Part shown: piece by piece, positions 28,986 to 37,269 of the stretch
Layout of the letters: each line of letters opens with the position of its first letter
Position numbering within the stretch: the stretch's first letter is position 1
Assembly: GCF_965230805.1 (NCBI RefSeq)
Contig: NZ_OZ246019.1
Span: 1 to 64,000, forward strand
Source of the DNA: Marinifilum sp965230805
Lineage (GTDB): Bacteria; Bacteroidota; Bacteroidia; Bacteroidales; Marinifilaceae
DNA length: 64,000 nucleotides
Reading direction: 5' to 3'
The notes under the pieces: generated by a model
What the model was told of the DNA's origin: nothing
What the model saw: the letters and a program-made list of their open reading frames with translations, nothing else
Database searches by the model: none
Translations under genes and position numbers: made by a program

Positions 28986-29954
28986 TCAAGATAAAACACC
29001 CAAACCTAAAAGAGCATAATAGGTATATTCTACATCACAGTTTGTATCTGCTATGCTTCCAAAAAATCCGCCTGATTCGTCCCAGTGAAGGTTAATGAAA
29101 TCCAGAGAATTTTCGCTAAAGGATTCCATTTTTTCTCCGGACATTTTTATAGCCAACAATGCAGTGGCTGTTGATAGTAAATCCGAAACCGGCACATCCT
29201 TGGCAGCCACAAATCCACCTTTCTTCGATCTCCTTTCAAGCAACCATTCCTTACTTTTTTCATTACCCAAGTTCATCATCATACCAGCTGCAGTAGCAGA
29301 AGTAACCCCATCGGAACTGTTGCTTTCATTCGCATAAGAACCATTATCCAAGATTAATGAAAGATTTGCATTTTGTATTTCTTCAATTGAATCTGCTTCT
29401 ATTTGCAGATCCTGATACAGGGTCCACATTAAATAATTCGCATAAACCGTTGATTGTTCTTCCTCCTTTGCATTGTGATTGTATCCTTCGTCACCTGCAA
29501 TATAACTCTCCAAATCCCAAAGTACTTCAGTACAATCACTCATGGTTCTTGTAACCAGTTGTCCTATTATCAGGTTTTTGGCAAAATTGAATCTTAAGTA
29601 TTTTGAAGCATTAAATCCCGATTTTTGCCTGATATCGATAAGATGAACCAAATAGAAAGCTCGCACCAAGCATACCGAATGAACAAAATCAAGATTTCTC
29701 TGATCAAATTCTGCAAGGAAATTTTTCTCCTGATCAAGATTTAATTTCATATCAAAAACCAAGGCAAGCGTATACCCAAAAACCGAATAGTATAGGTCTG
29801 ATTTGCCTGCCTTATCAACAAATCCACCAGACTCACATTTTTGAGAGTGTAAAAACGAAATGATACGATTTTGAGCATCTTCACTTAAGACTTCTCTTGC
29901 GCTTAACAAGGCTTCCAATATTTTTTGGTTGCAATTGATTGATTGATTATTCAT
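28986..29954 (-). CDS. Prenyltransferase/terpenoid alpha/alpha-barrel repeat protein
   Basis: 322 aa. Repeated GGF motifs (GGFVDKAGKSDLYYSVFGYT near 37, GGFVAAKDVPVSDLLSTATA near 246, GGFFGSIADTNCDVEYTYYA near 297) indicate a single alpha/alpha barrel like the beta subunits of protein prenyltransferases. The final CDVEYTYYALLGLG resembles the end of eukaryotic geranylgeranyltransferase beta chains. No DXDD motif is present. It could bind the prenyl chain or form the second barrel of a bipartite cyclase. The start lies 2 bp after the stop of the polyprenyl synthase fusion. Confidence 0.75.
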   Translation of the reverse strand: MNNQSINCNQKILEALLSAREVLSEDAQNRIISFLHSQKCESGGFVDKAGKSDLYYSVFGYTLALVFDMKLNLDQEKNFLAEFDQRNLDFVHSVCLVRAFYLVHLIDIRQKSGFNASKYLRFNFAKNLIIGQLVTRTMSDCTEVLWDLESYIAGDEGYNHNAKEEEQSTVYANYLMWTLYQDLQIEADSIEEIQNANLSLILDNGSYANESNSSDGVTSATAAGMMMNLGNEKSKEWLLERRSKKGGFVAAKDVPVSDLLSTATALLAIKMSGEKMESFSENSLDFINLHWDESGGFFGSIADTNCDVEYTYYALLGLGVLS

Positions 29955-29956
29955 AT

Positions 29957-31537
29957 TTATTCAGCTACAATCCGATTTAATAATCGAGTTAATAATATTT
30001 TTAAATTTAAATTGGACAGCTTGCATAAGCTTTTCATTGCTTTGCCTTTGTACTCAGCTAACATTTCTTCTGCTTCATGCATGGCCTCTTTGGTTTCATC
30101 CCATTTTAAGATATCCGAATCCTGTTTTAGCCTCCATTTCTCCATCTTGTCGGGATGTTTTTCATTTAAAATACAGGAAACCAATGATGGTTGAACTGTA
30201 TTAAATCCACTGGCAATTTCACTTTGCCTGAAATCTTCCAAATCATCATTAATTTGATAAGCAATCCCCAATGCTGTACTGAATTCGGTTATCACCTCCA
30301 TAACATCGTTTCCTGCATTCGCCTGAATGGCTCCAAATTGCAAGGCTACCTCGAAAGCCGGAGAAGTTTTGTTGCTAAATATTCTAATAATTTCTTCCCG
30401 GCTTAGCAATTTACCGTTCGATCGCCATAGTAGCTCTTCTCCTTGTCCCAATGACAAATCGCGATGAGCACGAGAGGCTACCTTTAGTAAACTTTTGATA
30501 TGCTTTGCACCCGATTCGGCAATCATTTGGTAACCATATCCTACAATTAAATCTCCAACATTTAAAGCAACAGGTACATCAAACTCCTTGTGCAGGCTGG
30601 GCTTACCATATCTTTCATCATCATCATCTGCAATGTCGTCGTGCACAAGCGATGCTTTATGAAAACACTCTATGGAAACTGCCAATTTTCGAATGGTTTC
30701 GTCATACTCTCCCAATTTGCTGGTGAGTGCATCATAAACCGCTGTCATGATTAATGGACGCCAGCGTTTTCCGTCTTTCTCTATCCAATTGATTGCAATA
30801 TTAACAGTATCATCTGTGTAATCAAAGAAATTTCTCAAGTTATCCTTGTTAAACCACGATTTAACAGTTTTTTTTAATTGATCCAAATCAATCCATCCAT
30901 GCCAATTGCTTTCCTTTCTATTGGCAAGAACTTCATTTAACCAAATCTCATCAACTTTTGAATTCTTACAATTGTTATTGTAGAGCGGAATAGCTATGGA
31001 AGGTACGGCTTCTTTTACTGCCAACGGAAAAGATCTTTCGAAAGAGTGCAAACAACCAACACCTACAACACACTCTACCTTGCCCGAAGCGAGCAATAAA
31101 CTGGCCGATGTAGTACCCTCACTAACAATTGTGTGGTAGCCCAATTCATCGGCTTTAGAAATAATATCCGCCAAATCGCATCTGCCGCATTGTTCGCAAA
31201 GCAGACCCAGTTCATCGAATTTTGCAGGGCATTTGGCATGACTAAAGCACTTTGGCAGCAGTAATATTCTGCGATTAAAAGGAATACCACCTACAACATT
31301 CTGCCAGGCAAAATTATTAATCATTACGGCCAAGAGTTTTTGATATAAGAACAACTCAGGATGCAACTTTATCAATTCTGCGGAATGAAAAATCACCTCC
31401 GATTCCTGTAAAGGAGGAATAATTTCTGTTTCGGCAGCATAATCACGTATCAAATTCCTGATTTGCTTTAACTTCTCAGGAGTTTGCGGTAGTGCATTTC
31501 CTAAATTGGTATTTATCTGATCTTTTCTTAAAATCAT
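29957..31537 (-). CDS. DUF116 domain fused to polyprenyl diphosphate synthase
   Basis: 526 aa, two domains. Residues about 85-205 match DUF116: ILLLPKCFSHAKC followed by CEQCGRC (Cys 97, 103, 114, 117, 120), GYHTIVSEG and a GVGCLHS segment; these cysteines could bind an Fe-S cluster. Residues about 235-526 are a trans-isoprenyl diphosphate synthase: first Asp-rich motif DDIADDDDERYGKPS at about 300, second DDLED in YQINDDLEDF. It should make an allylic diphosphate of undetermined length. The fusion to a Cys-rich DUF116 domain is unusual and ties isoprenoid synthesis to the Fe-S functions of this cluster. Confidence 0.85.
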   Translation of the reverse strand: MILRKDQINTNLGNALPQTPEKLKQIRNLIRDYAAETEIIPPLQESEVIFHSAELIKLHPELFLYQKLLAVMINNFAWQNVVGGIPFNRRILLLPKCFSHAKCPAKFDELGLLCEQCGRCDLADIISKADELGYHTIVSEGTTSASLLLASGKVECVVGVGCLHSFERSFPLAVKEAVPSIAIPLYNNNCKNSKVDEIWLNEVLANRKESNWHGWIDLDQLKKTVKSWFNKDNLRNFFDYTDDTVNIAINWIEKDGKRWRPLIMTAVYDALTSKLGEYDETIRKLAVSIECFHKASLVHDDIADDDDERYGKPSLHKEFDVPVALNVGDLIVGYGYQMIAESGAKHIKSLLKVASRAHRDLSLGQGEELLWRSNGKLLSREEIIRIFSNKTSPAFEVALQFGAIQANAGNDVMEVITEFSTALGIAYQINDDLEDFRQSEIASGFNTVQPSLVSCILNEKHPDKMEKWRLKQDSDILKWDETKEAMHEAEEMLAEYKGKAMKSLCKLSNLNLKILLTRLLNRIVAE

Positions 31538-31647
31538 TTTTTAGATTCCAGATTTGAGATATAAGATGTAAGAAAAAACTAATAGAAAAGACATCCCTTT
31601 CATCTAGCTGTTATTTATTTGTTAATTACGATAATCATCATTAAAAA

Positions 31648-32847
31648 TTAACCATAGGCACCAAATCCAAAAAATGAATATTTCTTTGCAAATCGATAAA
31701 CCCAGGATTTTTCAGGAATTTCCTTTCCCGGGATATGATGACCCGCACATGGTTTCATTTTTTTTAGCTCCTCGAATGCTTTATTTCTTTTTGATGAATC
31801 GTAGGCATGTACCTCTTCGAGCATGCTGCTTAAATGCTCAGGGTCGTCCAATAAAATACAGCCTTGCGTTCTCTCTTTTATTCCTGACCTGAGTCTTGAC
31901 AGGTAGTTTGAATTTTCAATCACACTTGCCAAATCCGATCCATCGCCAACACTTTCGCCTGCAAACTGAATTGGCGGACAGAATTCAATATCCCCGTAAG
32001 GGTTAATGTGATGAGATAAACCTATGGCACCCGGACAAATCGCATTTCCTTTCTCATCCCAATAGGTATCAATTATCATTAAAGGTGCTTTTACCCGAAT
32101 ATCGACCATGAATCGGCGAAGTTCCAATATTTCTTCTTCAGAAAGAGCCAGATCTGTTGTTGGACGCTCTCCCACTGGTCGATAAATGTAATACCACAAG
32201 TAATGAACTCCTTTTTTGATGCAGGAATTCACAAATTCTTCGCTCACCAAATCTTTAAAATTAGATTTACAAACACTGGTAGCAACACCGGTAAATAGTT
32301 TGTTGCGGGTTGCCGATTCGATTCCGCTCATGGTTCTGCAAAAAACGTTATTGGCACCACGTCGAACATCGCTTACATCCTGCAAACCTTCCACACTAAT
32401 TAAAGGTGATACATTTCCCAATGCCCTTAGTTTTTGAGCAATATCATCGCTTAGTAATGTACCATTTGTGAACAACTGAAAATAGCAATCGGAATGACGC
32501 TCTATTACTTCCAGCAACTGGGGATACATCAAGGGTTCACCTCCCAATAATCCAAAAAAGAAGGAGCCTTTCTTCTTGCTTGAATTGATAATGTTCTCCA
32601 AGGTTTCCACATCCATGCCTTTGGAGGTGTTGTTGATGGTTACCCAACAACCCTGACAGTTCAGGTTACAATTATCAGTAACCGAAATCATCATAAATGC
32701 GGGATACAACTCTCCCTTTTTCAGGCGCTTTTTATGTTTGGCCACAGCCTTCATTCCTTTAAAACCCAGGTTGTAACCAAGCTTCCAAAGCAACATTAAA
32801 TCAACGGTGCGCAATATTCTCGATCCTAACGAAAAAATCATTAACAA
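31648..32847 (-). CDS. Radical SAM protein
   Basis: 399 aa. The CxxxCxxC motif is at C60-C64-C67 (DNCNLNCQGCW), followed by the GGEP motif (LLGGEPLMYPQL) and LFTNGTLL. The C-terminal part has further cysteines (AICPGAIG, IEFCPPIQF, GCILLDD, KPCAGHH) that could bind an auxiliary cluster. Substrate unknown. It lies directly upstream of the DUF116-polyprenyl synthase gene (110 bp) and may modify the isoprenoid product or a cluster protein. It does not look like HpnH (adenosylhopane synthase), whose motif context differs. Confidence 0.85.
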   Translation of the reverse strand: MLMIFSLGSRILRTVDLMLLWKLGYNLGFKGMKAVAKHKKRLKKGELYPAFMMISVTDNCNLNCQGCWVTINNTSKGMDVETLENIINSSKKKGSFFFGLLGGEPLMYPQLLEVIERHSDCYFQLFTNGTLLSDDIAQKLRALGNVSPLISVEGLQDVSDVRRGANNVFCRTMSGIESATRNKLFTGVATSVCKSNFKDLVSEEFVNSCIKKGVHYLWYYIYRPVGERPTTDLALSEEEILELRRFMVDIRVKAPLMIIDTYWDEKGNAICPGAIGLSHHINPYGDIEFCPPIQFAGESVGDGSDLASVIENSNYLSRLRSGIKERTQGCILLDDPEHLSSMLEEVHAYDSSKRNKAFEELKKMKPCAGHHIPGKEIPEKSWVYRFAKKYSFFGFGAYG

Positions 32848-32883
32848 TAGTTTTTAGATAATAGATATGGTATTTACAGATCT

Positions 32884-33753
32884 CTAACAACAACAAGAAC
32901 CTGAATCACCATCCTTGCAATCGCAATCACAGTCGCAACTTGCTTCCGGTTGATCTTTACAATTGCAGTCGCAATCGCACTTCTCTTCCTTTTTCTCCTC
33001 TTTCTTTTCGCTTCCGCTGCAACATGCCCGGCGTTCTTCTTCTGCCATTTGCAACTGGTCCTTCTTCAGCAAAGAAACCTGGAAATTCTTTCTCCTGGCA
33101 CTCAGTACCGAATAAACATCATCGTTTTGGATTTGCTCCAGGATATCTGTTTTTTCCATCTGCAATCCATCTCCTTCTCCTCCATCTATCGGACTTTCGG
33201 CATGTTTCGGGAAGATAATTGCATTTTGCGGGCAAACTCTGGCACAAGCCGGACACATATCCTTACAATTTGCTGAAGACGATACCACTACCGTTCCATC
33301 ATCCTCAACCGAATAAACGCTGAACAAGCAAAAATTCAAACACTTTCTGCACCCATTGCAACGCTCATAATCAATCACCGGATACCAAGGTTTCCAGTCG
33401 TCAGAATATTTAATTTGCAAGGGTTCTCCAGTTCCTGATTCCAGGCTCGAAATCAATTCATCCTTGCCCTCATCATCAATATGGTGATATTCGCTTGTAA
33501 GATCTTCTTTTCTACCTCCTGAATTATCAAGCAAGTTCTGCATGGCACGAGCCTGACAGCCAAAAACGACAGCTTCTTTGGCTGTGTACAGACTTTCCAA
33601 ATCCTTTGGATTCTTAAGAATTGTACCACACATATCTTCAATATAAGTGAAACCAATATTCTTCTCCTCCAAAGTCTGCATCAATTTCTCAACCGACTCT
33701 TTTTCGATTTTTCCATCTTTCTCGCATCCACAAATAAATATCTGCTTACTCAT
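32884..33753 (-). CDS. 4Fe-4S ferredoxin-domain protein with Cys-Asp-rich tail
   Basis: 289 aa. Residues 1-75 form a small alpha/beta region with three Cys (C8, C10, C42) and C66. A ferredoxin domain spans about 128-182: CNGCRKCLNFC and CKDMCPACARVCP, enough for two 4Fe-4S clusters. The last 50 residues are low-complexity and extremely Cys-rich (CCSG, CDCDCNCKD, CDCDCDCKD, ending SCCC), with Lys/Glu in between. Such a tail is metallothionein-like and could store or deliver metal. Cytoplasmic. Between the propeller lipoprotein and radical SAM genes of the cluster. Confidence 0.8.
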   Translation of the reverse strand: MSKQIFICGCEKDGKIEKESVEKLMQTLEEKNIGFTYIEDMCGTILKNPKDLESLYTAKEAVVFGCQARAMQNLLDNSGGRKEDLTSEYHHIDDEGKDELISSLESGTGEPLQIKYSDDWKPWYPVIDYERCNGCRKCLNFCLFSVYSVEDDGTVVVSSSANCKDMCPACARVCPQNAIIFPKHAESPIDGGEGDGLQMEKTDILEQIQNDDVYSVLSARRKNFQVSLLKKDQLQMAEEERRACCSGSEKKEEKKEEKCDCDCNCKDQPEASCDCDCDCKDGDSGSCCC

Positions 33754-33867
33754 AGTCTAGATTTTAAGTATCACGATTCAAGTATCAAGAAATTGCTCTT
33801 GTGTAAAAAACAAATTGCTGAAACTTTAATTCTATTTCTTCTTCTAACAATTAGTAATTACTCTTTG

Positions 33868-35091
33868 TTAATTATTAATTGCTTTTACATCGTATGCCAT
33901 TAATGCATCTCCATGACGGATATACAATACACCTTTGGCAATTACCGGTTGAGCAAAGTGCTCTTTGCTTCCTTTGGTAACTTTAAATTTGCTAACTACT
34001 TCCATGTTCTCAGGTGTAACATTCACCAAACCAACCTGTCCTCTTTCGTTATAGCAATACAACATACCATCAGCAGCAATGGTAGCGCCTCTTCCAAACT
34101 TCAAAGTATCTCTGGTTTCGCCGGTTTCGGCATCAACACTTTTCCAAACTTTTTTGCGATGTGCCGAAGCAATAATTTTCCCATTTAGCTTTACAACACC
34201 ACCCATAATGTTATCCAGTTCTTCGTTTCTCCACACTTCCGTGATTTTAGTACCATCTTCTTCCAATTTTAACTTTACGGCACCATTTCCACATCCCGTA
34301 ACGTAGTACAAATATCCATCCTCATAAATCGGGGTATTTCCGTTAACATCTCCTTTGGTGGTATCTTGCTGATGAGTCCATAAAGTTTTGCCTGTTTGCG
34401 ACTCAATCGCCAACAATGCATGTTCCGAAAATGTTACCAATACATTTTTTGTTGAATACTCAATTAACAAAGGAGAACAATAAGCAGGCATTTCTCCAAC
34501 TCCCGAATTGATCCATTTGGTTTCACCCGTAAATCGATCCAATGCAATAATGTTCTTCTCTTTGCCACCAGGCGCTGCAAATACCAAATCACCATCTACC
34601 AAAAGAGATTGAGAATATCCAAAACGTGTATTTTTACCTTCAAATTTTTCCAGGATATTGATTTTCCACTTTAACACTCCTGTTTCAGCATGGATACAAG
34701 CAACATCTCCCATACCGGAAGCCACATAAACCAAATCGCCTACCACAGTGGGAGCAGAACGAGATCCAATGTAATTCTTCATCCAATCTTTGCCAAACTC
34801 GGTTTTCCAAAGCATCTTCCCTTCCAAATCCATGGCAAACAGATAGGCAATGCTATCAATTTCGCCATTCAGATAGATATTATTTTCAGTAACAACAGGC
34901 GATCCATAGCCATTTCCTAAGCCTTCAGTATCCCAAAGTAGTTTAGGTCCATCTTTTGGCCATTCTTTTAAGAGATTTGTTTCTGCATAGGTTCCCGAGC
35001 GGTTTTCACCTCTCCATTCGCTTACTTTTTTCTGTTTTGGGGTACATGAAAACAGCAAGAATGCCAACAATAATAAAATGTAGTTTTTCAT
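33868..35091 (-). CDS. PQQ-like beta-propeller lipoprotein
   Basis: 407 aa. A lipoprotein signal (LLLLAFLLFSC) puts the lipidated Cys at residue 16. The body is a repeated-strand propeller of the PF13360 (PQQ-like) type: repeated YVASG, GxxxCIHAETGxxKWK and AIESQTGKTLW units. It starts with EWRGENRSGTYAETNLL, a motif shared with the proteins at 47832 and 49112, so the three are paralogues. No vicinal Cys pair or other hallmark of true quinoprotein dehydrogenases is visible. Periplasmic, membrane-attached. Confidence 0.85.
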   Translation of the reverse strand: MKNYILLLLAFLLFSCTPKQKKVSEWRGENRSGTYAETNLLKEWPKDGPKLLWDTEGLGNGYGSPVVTENNIYLNGEIDSIAYLFAMDLEGKMLWKTEFGKDWMKNYIGSRSAPTVVGDLVYVASGMGDVACIHAETGVLKWKINILEKFEGKNTRFGYSQSLLVDGDLVFAAPGGKEKNIIALDRFTGETKWINSGVGEMPAYCSPLLIEYSTKNVLVTFSEHALLAIESQTGKTLWTHQQDTTKGDVNGNTPIYEDGYLYYVTGCGNGAVKLKLEEDGTKITEVWRNEELDNIMGGVVKLNGKIIASAHRKKVWKSVDAETGETRDTLKFGRGATIAADGMLYCYNERGQVGLVNVTPENMEVVSKFKVTKGSKEHFAQPVIAKGVLYIRHGDALMAYDVKAINN

Positions 35092-35102
35092 AGGTAAGGG
35101 AT

Positions 35103-35783
35103 TTAAATTTTAGATAATTTTCCGTTATCAAGTTTGTATATTTTCTTCATTTTCTTTGCCAGATCCATGGAGTGCGTAACCACCACCAGCGTTACTTTTT
35201 GTTTTTCGTTAATCGATACCAATAAATCTCCTAGCTGTTCAGCCGATTGCTTGTCTAAGGAACCCGTAGGCTCATCAGCCAATAACAAGCCAGGTTGCTG
35301 AATTAGTGCACGCACCACAGCCGTTCTTTGGCATTCTCCGCCCGACATTTGCCCGGGCAACTGACTAATTTGATCTGATAAACCAACAAAATCAATCAAT
35401 TCCTTAGCCCTTTGTTCTGCCTCAATTCTTAGCTTTTTATCTTTTTCAGGAATCAAGGGAACCAATACATTTTCGATTAAACTTAGCTGAGGAAGCAAGT
35501 GATGCGATTGAAAAATGAAACCCAGATTCCTGTTTCTGAAGCTGGCTATTTCATCTTCGTTTCCTTTTGATATGTCTTTATCTGCATGCAGAATAACTCC
35601 GGCATTGGCCTGATCCAATGAACTAATCAAATTTAGCAAGCTACTCTTGCCCGAGCCCGAAGGGCCTACAATTGCCACCGAATCACCCGATTCTATTTTT
35701 AAGGATAAATCGTCAAGAACAATTCTTTTTTCCTTTCCCGGAACCTGATAGTATTTTGAAATTTGCTTTAATTCTATCTTCAT
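35103..35783 (-). CDS. ABC transporter ATP-binding protein, LolD/MacB type
   Basis: 226 aa. Walker A (GPSGSGKSS), Q-loop (GFIFQSHHLLPQLS), signature MSGGECQRTAVVRAL, Walker B (LLLADEPTGSLD) and H-loop (VVVTHS) are intact. The SHHLLPQLS segment is typical of LolD/MacB-like ATPases, which work with FtsX-type permeases to release lipoproteins or drive envelope machines. No permease is encoded nearby, so the partner is elsewhere. It begins about 320 bp downstream of the preceding gene, after a repeat array, and may therefore have its own promoter; the lipoprotein gene follows 11 bp later. Confidence 0.92.
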   Translation of the reverse strand: MKIELKQISKYYQVPGKEKRIVLDDLSLKIESGDSVAIVGPSGSGKSSLLNLISSLDQANAGVILHADKDISKGNEDEIASFRNRNLGFIFQSHHLLPQLSLIENVLVPLIPEKDKKLRIEAEQRAKELIDFVGLSDQISQLPGQMSGGECQRTAVVRALIQQPGLLLADEPTGSLDKQSAEQLGDLLVSINEKQKVTLVVVTHSMDLAKKMKKIYKLDNGKLSKI

Positions 35784-35867
35784 TCTTTTTTGTTTTTCGA
35801 ATCCTTAAAATATTACAAATCGATTTTCAAATCACTTTTTTTCGTTCTAATACTCATTTTATTTGAT

Positions 35868-36096
35868 AAAGCCCCGCTTCATTCGCCATTCTTATCTTCC
35901 CATCGCTTCAAAATGTATTTCCATAGCTTTAAATCATCGTCCATAGGGCAGTTTGCTCAATCCATAGCCTAAAAATCATCGTCCATAGCCTAAAAATATC
36001 GTCCATAGCCTACCTAACCCGTCCATAGCCTAAAAACATCGTCCATAGCCTACCTAAGCCGTCCATAGCCTAAATAAGTAATCATTGCGGGGCTTT
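35868..36096. repeat. 20-bp tandem repeat array inside a 10-bp inverted repeat
   Basis: CCATAG recurs at 35921, 35941, 35962, 35983, 36003, 36023, 36043 and 36063, a 20-21 bp period. The unit is about GTCCATAGCCTAAAAACATC, with an alternating version in which TACCTAACCC replaces the second half. The array is bracketed by AAAGCCCCGC (35868-35877) and its exact reverse complement GCGGGGCTTT (36087-36096). In RNA the ends could pair and hold the array in a loop. There are no unique spacers, so it is not a CRISPR. It splits the 18-gene cluster into 11 upstream and 7 downstream genes. Confidence 0.8.
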
Positions 36097-36105
36097 CAGA
36101 AGGTT

Positions 36106-37215
36106 TTACTTCTCTCCAAAGACATAAACAGATCCATCCATTGATGTCACCACAATCATTTTTTCAACCACTGCAGGCGTAGCAATTAATGCTCTTCCTA
36201 TTTCGTATGACCAGAATTTCTGACCATTCTCTTTGTTCAACAGGTAAATTCGCCCGTCACCCGAAGCCATTACAACAGCATTAGCAGCAATAACAGGCGA
36301 TGCTTCTATTTTGTTCCTGGTTTTAAATTGCCATTTGATTTTTCCTGATTCTTTCTCGAAACAATATACTTGTCGATTCTCTGCTCCAATTATCACCACA
36401 TCATCGCTTATAGCAGGTGATCCCAAATAAGAAATGGCTCCTTCCTTTTTCCAGTTTACCTGATTTTTTTGATAATCTACACAGTAGAATTCACCATCGT
36501 GATCGCCAAAAAATGCGTAGCTTCCATCCAAAGCCACCGATGAAGCAATGTAAGTCTGTATATCCAGCTTGTTCTTTGCTTTCCCACTATTTACATCCAC
36601 CTGATGCAGGAAACCATCGCAACCTCCAAATACCGCAATTTCGCCATTACACGAGGCTGCTCCGTTTATGTAATTGTCCGATTCATAAGTCCAGAGTTTT
36701 TTCCCGCTTTTGGCATCGAGGCAATACAGCAAAAAATCGTAGGAACCAAAAAGGATTCTTTTCTGCTTGCTTTTTTTATCGTAAAACCAATTGGCTGAAC
36801 CCGAAATCTGTCCATCTGTAACCCATTTCCATTTTACTTCTCCGGTACTGGCATTCAGGCAATAAAATGTTCCGTCCAAAGCCCCAAAATATACATTTCC
36901 ATCCAAGTACATGGGCGAAGCTTCTATCGAAGTTTCAGCATTAAATTTCCACTTTAGTTTGCCCTCCTTATTTAAAGCATACAAACAGCCATCATTCGAA
37001 CCCAGGTATATCATTCCATTTCGCACAATGGGCGATGATTTAATGGCATCGCCCGTTTTGAACGACCACAAAAGGGAGGGATTCTTTGGCAATTCGGCCT
37101 CTGTAACACCTTTCAATTCGGTATTCCCACGAAACGAAAGCCAATTGTGCTTGTTTTGTGCAATAGAGCCAAGACTCATCACTACACTTAATATGGTTAA
37201 AATCAATTGTTTCAT
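36106..37215 (-). CDS. Secreted PQQ-like beta-propeller protein
   Basis: 369 aa with a signal peptide (MKQLILTILSVVMSLGSIAQ). Eight or so propeller blades of the type GxVYFGALDGTFYCLNASTGEVKWKW follow each other almost without linkers (YLGSNDGCLYAL, FGALDGTFYCL, FGSYDFLLYCL and so on). This regular PQQ-like repeat resembles BamB/YxxL-type scaffolds rather than a dehydrogenase. It begins WLSFRGNTELKG, a distant version of the WRG start of its paralogues. Periplasmic. Its 3' end abuts the inverted-repeat-bracketed array. Confidence 0.82.
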   Translation of the reverse strand: MKQLILTILSVVMSLGSIAQNKHNWLSFRGNTELKGVTEAELPKNPSLLWSFKTGDAIKSSPIVRNGMIYLGSNDGCLYALNKEGKLKWKFNAETSIEASPMYLDGNVYFGALDGTFYCLNASTGEVKWKWVTDGQISGSANWFYDKKSKQKRILFGSYDFLLYCLDAKSGKKLWTYESDNYINGAASCNGEIAVFGGCDGFLHQVDVNSGKAKNKLDIQTYIASSVALDGSYAFFGDHDGEFYCVDYQKNQVNWKKEGAISYLGSPAISDDVVIIGAENRQVYCFEKESGKIKWQFKTRNKIEASPVIAANAVVMASGDGRIYLLNKENGQKFWSYEIGRALIATPAVVEKMIVVTSMDGSVYVFGEK

Positions 37216-37269
37216 AACTACAGCTGACAGTTTTTAAAAAGGCTGCCAAGTCAATATCATTGTTAATTA

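Noticed and set aside
27165..32847. Ordinary hopanoid operon (SHC plus HpnH)
   Set aside because: No squalene synthesis genes or other hpn genes; the radical SAM protein differs from HpnH; the cyclase pairs with a prenyl synthase fusion instead.
35921..36075. CRISPR array
   Set aside because: Units follow each other every 20 bp without unique spacers, and no cas genes are present.
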